A DNA stretch of 64,000 nucleotides from Hemileia vastatrix. Lineage: Eukaryota > Basidiomycota > Pucciniomycetes > Pucciniales > Zaghouaniaceae. The DNA is taken from NCBI GenBank assembly GCA_030280995.1, contig JASXTE010000005.1:15382001-15446000 (forward strand), written 5' to 3'. This document shows positions 56,309 to 64,000 of this stretch, piece by piece (within the stretch, counting starts at the first letter, position 1; the number at the start of each line of letters is the position of its first letter). Position numbers and translations under genes: made by a program. Under the pieces are notes generated by a model. The model was not told where the DNA came from. It saw nothing but the letters and a program-made list of their open reading frames with translations, and did not search any database.

Positions 56309-58696
56309 TTAATCAGAATCACCATTAAAAATAGCAGGGAATCCTTTCCATTCTTCAGGGTTGACAAAGTTATTAGGATCTGTGTGAAAAGCAGGGATTG
56401 ATGAGGAGCTGATTTTTCTCATTAGTTGACCAATAAATTCAATATGATGGTAGTGGTAGTTTAACTAATTTTCAGAAAAAACAGGATTTCAATTGTATGA
56501 GGATGACATGGTGTCATATATAAGGTAAAGGCACAAAAAGATTTTCATCAAATGCACAAATGTGAGAGGTTGGGAAACCCATCCTAAGCAAATAAATTTG
56601 TTAAAACCTTTAAAGAAAGTGGAATTAGGAATGATTGTGCAAAAGTGAATTTGATGAACCTACTGGCTAGTTGATTGAAAGGCAGCACAGAAGGAGAGAG
56701 CACTCTTATAGTGTTAGGTGAATATTTGGAACATGATTGTATCCTGATGTCTTTTTAAGAAGGCAAAGGAGATTCTGTCTTAAGTTGGGTTGAAAGTTCT
56801 TACCAATGTATGTGAAAAGAGATGCATTATCAGCGGGTAAAGTTTCAGCAGAAGGATGAGGAGCACTACTAGGACTAGCTATTACAGTAGGAGCGCTAGA
56901 GTTATCTCCAGAATGTAACTGGATATAACCATTAGGTGAAGAAAGATATTAATAAGAAATGTTACAGGTCTTATGAAAGTGGAAGCATTTATTGAAAGCA
57001 GTTCTAAAAGTAGTATATCCACAGGGCTTAGAGAAAGCAAAGTTAAAATTAAAATGATGGCAAGAAGCGCAAGACTTATCTCTAGGTAAAGTATGGTATT
57101 GGGTTATGACTAATTAGATTTGGATAAGAAAGGAGAGTGTATTACAGGCCTATTAATAATGAACCAGGCACTGTGAGGATGCAAAGGAAAGGCAAGAACA
57201 AAACAGTATCTAAGTGGGACACTAATAAGCCAAAGAATAAAGTGTATCAAGGTTGACTGGGAAAGAAGGTTAGCGCTAAGGAGCGCAAGATCTTGGGAAG
57301 ATCTGAATATACTTCAAAAATATGACATATGAAGAAGATGAGGCACCAACAAATCAAGTTATGTAGGAAGAATTTTTATTATTGTCTCAGGGCTAGATCT
57401 CAGGAGGTGTCAATGAAACGTTTTCAGGAGGAATGAAAAAGAAGTTTCATCTTCCCTAAGAACTGATAAGATTCTCTCACTCTCAAAAAGTAATATTTGG
57501 CAATATTTGGCAACAGGAGTTTCTTGGAATAATTTTATTACAATAATAAATACACTATTTAGAGGATAAGTTTAAAACAATTTATAATTAAAAGTAAATG
57601 AAAGAAGGAAAATTTCTGAAAAGAAAAAGAAAAATTAACATAAATTTAGGAAATTAAGGACAAGGATGGGACTTAACTTAGCGCCTATCAAGAAAGGTGT
57701 ACTCCCAATTGTTATAAATATTATTTTAAGTCAAATTGAGAGTTTCAAATAGTGCAACTGAATTTCATATATCTTTTTCATCAAGAGCAGGAGTAGTTTT
57801 GAGGTAGGTGAAAACTGCTTCAAATTCAGTGTTGACGCAACTAATGGTGTGTTAATAAGGGTCCCCAACAACTCAGTTGAGAACTTTCAAATCTTGAGGG
57901 CAAGGGAGATTAATGCAAGCAGCGTCTTCCTCAAATGAGTCAACTGATGTTGGTGGATTAGTAAACCAATTGTCAAAATATGCTGGAAGAGGGGTGGCAT
58001 CATATTCAGGCCAGGTAATTTCATGTTTGGAAGTGGGTGAAAAGATAGTGCCAGGAGCAATGGCCCAGAATGGATCTTCTTTTAGACCTGGGATGATAAC
58101 TTTGACAGGTGGAGTTGGAGGCATTGCAGCATAAGGGGTGTTAGGTATATCCCAAGAGAAAGAGAGAAAGATTTTTGTTAGCAGGAGAAAGTCACAAAAG
58201 AAATTATTTAAGAGAAAACTTACAGTGTGTATTGACTCTTTTGAGAAGAGCAAATGGTGCATTGTATTTGATGCAGTTCTCAGTTTTGGAAAGCAATGAG
58301 TTTATTTAGCTCTCTTTGGAGCAGGGAGCTTTATGGACAGCTGACTCATAAGATTTGATGTCAACACTTTAGGCTTGATGGTAGCAGAGGTGGGAGAAGT
58401 AATGGCAGGTGGACCATTGTGACTTTTACTGATATTGCACAACTAAAGGAAAAAAAGCGAAGAATGGAATTAGCGTCAAATAAATAAGAAGGAAGGAAAC
58501 AATAGGAAAACTTACAGTAAAGAAGCCATTTCCACAGTGAGCTTTTGAAAAGTGACACAGGGTAATGCAATTTTAAGTGCAGTGTTGGCAATGCTTGCCT
58601 CCAGTAAGGACAGTTTTGACAGCTGGAGTAGTGGAAATGATAGTTTTTTGGGTATAGACAGACTGGCGGTGTGGCATTCAACATCTGAGTATGCCA
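56309..58696 (-). pseudogene. Antisense, intron-containing gene in the 3' region of B3 (product unknown)
   Basis: Minus-strand exons, convergent with pol. Exon a (58696-58516): acceptor CCTAAG, then AYSDVECHTASLSIPKK ... VEMASL, donor GTAAGT. Intron 58515-58429 (87 nt, GACGCTAATTC branch-like motif, TTTCCTTTAG and CAG acceptors). Exon b (58428-58224): SHNGPPAITSPTSATIKPK, one TAA at 58302-58304, donor GTAAGT. Intron 58223-58152 (72 nt, TGCTAACA, acceptor decayed to GG). Exon c (58151-57873): DIPNTPYAAMPPTPP, IIPGLKEDPFWAIAPGTIFS, WPEYDATPLPAYFDNWF. Then, in changing frames: VNTEFEAVFTYLKTTPALDE (about 57835), a Cys/His cluster SCASCHHFNF ... NKCFHFHKTC (about 57098-56980), HPSAETLPADNASLFTYIG, and a C-terminus VNPEEWKGFPAIFNGDSD with stop 56309-56311. 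I do not recognise the family. Frames and splice sites agree, so it was a real gene, now broken. Confidence 0.68.
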
Positions 58697-59845
58697 CTTA
58701 GGTTTATTTTTGAAGATTAGTAGAAATTTTCTGAATTATAAGGCTGGATATTTGGAATTTTGGATAGCCCAGATTTTTCTCTATCTTTTATGTCTTGATG
58801 ATTTTTTATCATATTTTACTGTTTTCTTAGTGTTTTACTTGATTTAGTGACTTATACTATTTTTGGTGGATATGGTGTGCTGATGGAATGGCCACTGAGC
58901 TCCAGTGCTCCAGTGCGCTCCAGTGATTTTCCGGTGCAAAAGCAAAGTGCACTGGAAAAATTCTGTCATTGTGGCCAAGTTTTGTCATGGTGACAAGATT
59001 AACTCACTGTGGCAAATTTAGCTCATTATGGCAAAAAGAGCTCATTGTGGCAAAATTTGCTCACAATGGGAAAGTCTGATCACCAGTGCAAAGTTTGGTC
59101 ACTGTAGAAAAGTCTGATCACCAGTGCAAAGTTTGGTCACTGTAGAAAAGTCTGATCACCAGTGCAAAGTTTGGTCACTGCAGAAAAGTTTGGCTATTGT
59201 GGAAAAATTTGGTTAGAATTTATTATGCTTGTTAGATCAATAGTTTATTTTAGATCCTATGCATGTAGGGTATTGTTGGAAAGGTCTGGAGTAGGAGAAT
59301 CAGATAGAAGGGGGATAATCTTAGTCTTCTCCAGGTTTTTGTCTTTTAGTTTCAATATGGAGAGTCTTTTTGGATAATTAACAACAACCTTCATATTTTT
59401 CATTACTCAACAAAATTAAATAAAATTATAATACCCTTATAACATTTATATTTTTCATAACACTGTTGAAATACAATACAACCATTATATTTTCATCACA
59501 TATAGGGTATCATTGGAAAGGTCACCATCTCAGGGACTTGTTTTTATTGTTAAATCATTAAAATAAAATCTTTATAAAAATATATAAGTCTATCTTTTCA
59601 GATCTTTCACTGGTACACCTTAATTGTTGTCATCAGTATTTCTTTTCCAACAGCTGCTACTTCTAAATCTCAATAAGCATTCATAAAATCAGAGTTTCAT
59701 TTATATTTTAAATCAATTCAAGTAGACTAGTAAGCTTAGTTATTTGAGCAACCCTTATTTTACCTAGAAGGACAGGGTTTTCTACGGTTTATCAAACTCC
59801 TTCAGACTCTGCTTACAGCAAGGCCACTGTAAGAGTCTACCTACA
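58697..59845. other. B3 3' region with a tandem-repeat tract
   Basis: No gene recognised. A repeat tract lies at 58890-59215 (separate entry). 59216-59845 is AT-rich, with the phrase TAGGGTATTGTTGGAAAGGTC (59268) recurring diverged as TAGGGTATCATTGGAAAGGTC (59503). Confidence 0.5.
58890..59215. repeat. Short tandem repeats in the B3 3' region
   Basis: CCAGTGCTCCAGTGCGCTCCAG opens the tract; then GTGGCAAA(A/T) plus GCTCA(T/C) units; then three units of 38 bp (GTCTGATCACCAGTGCAAAG plus TTTGGTCACTGTAGAAAA) from about 59074 to 59190. Units share a CACTGTGGCAAA-like core, so they are probably one decaying satellite-like series. Confidence 0.75.
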
Positions 59846-60053
59846 GTGGATAGTGTTGATGATATCATTATTTGGAATCAGGATGAAAGGAAGATAACAG
59901 AAGAAGAGAAAATAGTGATAGATGATGAAGAATGAAACTAGTGAAGAAGATGAAGGAATGAGAAATAGGTGCAAGATATGCACTTGTTTTAATAGAGCCT
60001 GGGGAAAGTTGAAAGTAGAGGGAGACTGTGGTAAACATCTTGCAGTAACATAG
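59846..60053 (+). pseudogene. Small Cys-rich coding remnant on the plus strand (product unknown)
   Basis: After an acceptor-like CTACCTACAG, the plus strand reads DSVDDIIIWNQDERKITEEE and IVIDDE, and with a one-base shift at about 59934 continues as NETSEEDEGMRNRCKICTCF and WGKLKVEGDCGKHLAVT-stop. The Asp/Glu-rich lead and the C-x2-C-x-C ... C-x3-H cluster look protein-like rather than random. It lies inside B3, opposite in direction to the antisense gene. I do not recognise it; short length keeps confidence low. Confidence 0.35.
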
Positions 60054-60742
60054 AAATCTTCTCAGTTCACAGCAAGCACAACAATGGGGATTCTAGGAAG
60101 GATGGTTACAGAAGTGCAACAAAGGGGTCTTCAAAAGCCCAAAAACATTAGACTCTCTATGCACAGTTTTTTTGTGTACTTTGGATATATAAGCGGCGGC
60201 AAGTAAATGATAGAGGAAAGTGCATACTAGACTATAAGGAAAGAGTGTGATATGTACTTGAGGAAGCCATGTCTAGCGCTCAAGGCATAGTAAGGATTTA
60301 GGAAACAGCATCAAGAAGGGTTTTGAGTTTCACACTAAGATAAATGAAACACCTCTTAAAAAGTAAGCCCTAAATTCCCATTTCTGATAGAAACAGTAGG
60401 AAAAGGTAGTGCTAGAAGAACAAGCGATTATTGAGAAGGTTAGTATGTGGTATTTGATAACAAGAAAAGAAAAAATAAGACTCAAGAAAGGGAGGGGTAC
60501 TTACTAAGTGCAGAGGGTTTCACAATTATTGGATACTCACACATCAAGTGACGGTTTTTATAAAAGGTATATAAGAAGGTACAGTACTTATTATGTAGTT
60601 AGTATTCTCAAGAAGTAGAGGGTATGTACAGAAAGGTGAAGTGTCAGGAGCTAATAGTTATTCTTGCATATATGTCTCAGGTGCTAGTAGGATCAAGACC
60701 TATGCTAACAATTGTAAATAGATTATTGAGATACTTAGTCAC
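60054..60742. other. B3 segment before the 3' LTR
   Basis: No ORF or repeat recognised. The usual polypurine run is not obvious next to the LTR; the nearest purine-rich stretch is AAGAAAGGGAGGGG at about 60483-60496. Confidence 0.4.
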
Positions 60743-61354
60743 TGCTTGATATTCTTGTATTAGTGCTAAACTTGTGTAAGAAAGTCAGTAGGGGAAACGA
60801 GCATAGGGGAAGGGCACTGAAAATACAAGGTATATAAAAGGGAACTCAATTTTAAAAAAAAATTGTGAAGAAAGTTGAGTAGAAAAATTAATAATAAAAT
60901 AAATGTGTGTAATTATATTATTATTACATTTTTTATTAGAGAATTAAAACAGTGGATATATAGAGATAAAGAAAACATAGATATATTTTATTTTTGTACA
61001 TAACCGGTGTGCATACCAGAAGTAGAGCTTTAGAGTTATCTTATTGCTACAGTAAGGATAGTATTAGATAGAGCACTTAAAACAGGGAGTAACTGAGAGC
61101 ACTAGTTCTTACTGAGAATATGTCTATCCAACAGATTGATTACTTGTTTATAAATATATTTACCTCTTTCTTTGAAAGATCTCTGAATAATTCTACTCTT
61201 TCCTTCTCTACACATATAACCACACTTACAATATTTTATTTCACTGTCTTTTTTTATAGTGGAAGGTGCTTCTTTTTTAAGTAGTTTTAGAAAGAAGAAA
61301 CAACCCATCTTAGATTGTGTCTAAAGCTTAGTATTATAGAAATTTCATTTTACA
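60743..61354 (+). repeat. B3 3' LTR (612 bp)
   Basis: Uninterrupted partner of 48244-49657, ending TTCATTTTACA. Gives the empty-site sequence for the nested solo LTR. The open frame at 61102-61308 (minus) recurs at 49405-49611 in the 5' LTR and is not taken as a gene. Confidence 0.85.
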
Positions 61355-61785
61355 ATGATAATTTTTTTTCCTCTTCTTGATTTTGAGCTGGATGTGCTGC
61401 TGGCACAACCCTGGAAGGGTTGTTTACTACTGATTTCGGTTGAGCTTTTAAGCCTACCAGAGCTTGATTTATTTCTATAAATCCATGTGCTTCTATTTTT
61501 TACAGATTTTTCATCTGGTCTACCATTTTTCTGACTTTTATAGTGAGGATGTTTAGAAGTGTTTAAAGGGAGTGAATATAATATTGTAATGTATTTTTTG
61601 ATTTCCTTATTGTTATTTTATTTAGAAGCCTTTCCCTTTCCTCCACAGACATCTGTTGAGAGCTGCTATTTATTTGAGATACTTCCTCCATCTGAATATC
61701 CTTTAACAGTTCTTAAAGCTCTAGGTCATAAATTATAAGGTTTTACTTAATTGCTCACAATGTCAACTTTGTCAGACATGTTTTA
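61355..61785 (-). pseudogene. A3-type gag N-terminus fragment (A5)
   Basis: Minus-strand ATG 61779 reads MSDKVDIVSN, a stop and KPYNL, matching the A3 leader frame; the overlapping coiled-coil frame also aligns (MSVEERERLLNK ... IHSL). It ends at the B3 LTR. It supplies the intact start codon that A3 has lost (ATT at 32685). Confidence 0.75.
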
Positions 61786-62054
61786 TGTCAGCCTGTATAT
61801 CCCCAGGACTGAGTAAAAAGTACTTATAAGTTATGTTAAACACATGAACTATACATGGGAACAATAAATGAGAGTACACAAAAAGTATACATATGAAAAA
61901 TTATGATAATACACAAAAAATGCCATTATAACACCTTATATACACGCATATATCCACCTTTTATAAGTCTTATGTACTTGATATTAAGTTTGAATATGTT
62001 AGGGTAGCCTTAAGAACCTTAATTATAAGGCTACATAATTTTTAAGTATACTTA
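61786..62054 (+). repeat. Truncated A3-type LTR
   Basis: TGTCAGCCTGTATATCCCC, then collinear with the A3 LTRs for about 269 bp to GGCTACATAATTTTTAAGTA, where similarity stops. It lies directly upstream of the A5 gag start, in the opposite orientation. Confidence 0.85.
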
Positions 62055-64000
62055 CACCAGGTCAAAAGTTAGACGACTTGCAGTCAAGTGGTTTTTCAGG
62101 TATCTAAAAGTAACATGGGAAGTAACCTTTAAAGGAATTTCAGTGCTTTAATTACTTACAAGCCAGAATAAAACTCTGAGTGTCACTGTACCAAAAAAAA
62201 ATTAGAGAAAGTATATTGCACTGCTTATTGTTGAAGCTTTCTATCTTATTTGATATTCAGCGACTTCTGAAAATTCTGCCACAGTGCTATATTAGCTTTT
62301 TTTCCTGGAAAGAAGTCCTTCATGCTAACTACCCTTACACCATTTATGCCAGGCCCATGAAATACCTTTTCATGATGTTCTTTCTGCAGGTTGGCATATT
62401 AGACTTTACCAAGAAAAAAATCAATGAAGTCAAATTGAAAACTCTCATACCCTGTTGTTGTTAAGGAAAGTTGGGATGAATTTCCTCATTTACACTTTTC
62501 CTACATGAAATAATTTAATCTTCTTAATTATACCATATTTTAAAAGTGAATTCTGGCAAAAAATTTGAAAATTTCAAAATGACTTGTAGACTTTGTGATG
62601 GTAGAAGAGTTATTATCTCTGTAAAGATTTCAAGGCTAGGACAATTGAAAGAGGCAGAAAGATAATTATAGAGGGAACATAACCAAGTGAAGTAAAGGCC
62701 ACTTGGGACTTATAAATGACTGTGAATAAAAATTTTACAGGGTAGTTTACACCACCAACAAATCACAGACATTCCCAGTGTGATTGTCACCCAGTGGTTT
62801 GCATTGGATTTGTATGAAATGTGTGAACACCAAGGTAGAAATAACACACATTAGTGAACACCACCATTCTTTAGATCATCAGTCCGAATGCCTTGCATTC
62901 CTTTCCCATTGATCAATCTAACATTCCCCACCCAGTTTTTTTTATTTCATATAATTTCACCCAACTTGGGGCATGAAGGAGAAGGGCATAAAATATGCTA
63001 TGTATAAAAGCGTGAGGGGGAAACAGGACAAGAGGAGTGGGGAAATGAAATGGACAGAAAGACAAGGTACTACTGTGCAAGGGGAAGATTATTGGGAAAT
63101 TTACCAGAGTTAATTGCTCCCTCAATTTGAAAGTATTTTCCAATTATTTATTCTCTTTTATTTCTACTTTTTTTTATTTCAGTCAATCCACCCAGCTGGG
63201 GGGTGAAGGAAGAAACAACTAAGATAATATTAAGTACAAGTGAGATGAGGAAAGGTGAGGAGGTAAATGAACAGGCTATTAAAGTGGTAAACAAATAGGA
63301 GTTGTTGGGTGAGAGGAAAATTGCTAGGATATCTGCCAGTATTTATTGAGGCAACATGAGCAATAATGTGGGAGGGAGAAGGGACAGAGGATTGTTGTTT
63401 TACCTTATGCATTTAATTTTAATTACACTGTTCTTGTTCAATTTAATTCTTTTTTTTGGTGAATAGAATTGATGATAATCAGCCACCACATGTGAGCACT
63501 GCTGAATTAACCCAAGCCACTTTTTAAATCTCGGGACATATTCAGAACCTGCTTTGAAGAACATCACAACATTATATTGGGCTAGACATAAAAAATGCAA
63601 CTGGCCCCAGTAACTTCCACTTGAGATGTCACATCTGCCTCACTATTGCTCTCTTCCAAAATACTTAAGGACTAAATTCTGAGGCTTCAGAAAATTCTTA
63701 GGAGCTAATTATCAGTAAATTGAAGTTTGCCTCATCTCTTCCGTAATGCTTAAGCTTTTCCCAAGCAGAAATATATTTTCCATTTTGAATGATTCCAAGA
63801 TGGTCAATCCAAAAATATTTAGAATGTTTTGAACAATAAAATGAGAGCACTTTGGATTTGTTACAACTTTTTATGATTATAATTAAATATAACTAGAGGT
63901 AAACAATTAATTAGGAAAGTAGATAACAAGAGAAAGAACAGAAAGGTTTCTGCAAAGCCAGTTTATTTGAAATTTTATTTGCTGACGTATCAGACCAAAA
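62055..64000. other. Unassigned right-hand tail
   Basis: AT-rich, with no ORF longer than about 95 codons and none with recognisable content. Contains a diverged direct repeat (about 62930-63145 and 63170-63350). Confidence 0.5.
62930..63350. repeat. Diverged tandem direct repeat of about 230 bp
   Basis: Both units open with T-rich TTTATTTCA..., then CACCCAACTTGGGGCATGAAG against CACCCAGCTGGGGGGTGAAG. They continue with a purine-rich part and end GGGAAATTTACCAGAGTTAATTG against AGGATATCTGCCAGTATTTATTG. The second unit is shorter. Confidence 0.5.

Larger units (their letters stand above)
48244..61354 (+). mobile_element. Element B3: long Ty3/Gypsy element (family B) with 5-kb 3' region
   Basis: Plus strand: 5' LTR (with a nested family A solo LTR), primer site, gag, protease, RT, RNase H, integrase to about 55887, a 4.9-kb stretch with an antisense spliced gene, and a 3' LTR at 60743. 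LTRs are 613 and 612 bp without the nest. No target repeat is apparent: the left flank is spacer and the right flank (ATGAT) lies inside an A3-type gag. The LTR start is placed to within about 30 bp. Confidence 0.85.

Noticed and set aside
62180..62464. 94-codon plus-strand ORF in the right tail
   Set aside because: No recognisable motif, no splice or promoter context, composition of AT-rich noncoding DNA.
1..64000. tRNA, rRNA, CRISPR array or bacterial operon features
   Set aside because: None seen on reading both strands; the direct repeats present are LTRs, MITEs and short satellites, and the introns and elements indicate a fungal nuclear genome.

Overview
The window holds no ordinary host gene that I can support. 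It is a nested graveyard of Ty3/Gypsy LTR retrotransposons with a small CACTA-type DNA transposon family scattered through it. The DNA is AT-rich. The two retrotransposon families have the look of basidiomycete fungal elements: family A is a chromovirus with a conserved HHPQTDGLAERMIQTLED integrase block, and family B has a NKVTVKD-type reverse transcriptase and a VARDDLSGWV integrase. A rust (Pucciniales) or another basidiomycete with a large repeat-rich genome is the best guess; this is inference from family resemblance, not from a marker gene.

Layout. Family A (Gag-Pol with a C-terminal chromodomain where complete; LTRs TGTCAG...GACA) supplies A1 (minus, cut by the left edge, to 7480), A0 (plus, 7481-8860 and 18029-19275), A2 (minus, 8861-18028, inserted in A0), A4 (plus, 19276-47970, sharing its left LTR with A0), a solo LTR (29197-30592 plus 40222-40321), A3 (plus, 30593-40221, inserted in that solo LTR), another solo LTR (48418-49213) and two fragments at 61355-62054. 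Family B supplies B1 and B2 (minus, 22348-28967, both partial) and B3 (plus, 48244-61354, about 12.3 kb without its nested LTR). CACTA-like MITEs sit at 19687-19946, 26514-26753 and 41018-41278, with a diverged end at 20419.

Order of events from the junctions. The A0-LTR-A4 tandem is the oldest layer. A1 and A2 then broke A0. B2, later hit by B1 and a MITE, broke the A4 leader near its primer site. A solo A3-type LTR (TSD TCATG) also broke the A4 leader, and A3 (TSD CTATT) then landed inside that LTR. A2 is the youngest copy: its 1136-bp LTRs differ at roughly a dozen sites, its TSD is perfect (ATATG), and its 6.2-kb Gag-Pol frame is broken only by three stop codons.

The most unusual signals are: (1) a degenerate but clearly protein-coding, intron-containing gene on the minus strand between the integrase and the 3' LTR of B3; (2) an overlapping, frame-conserved coiled-coil reading frame in the family A gag leader that ends Pro-Trp-stop at the same place in four copies, directly at an exactly 58-nt GT...AG segment; (3) CACTA MITEs for which two pre-insertion (empty) sites are present in this same window.
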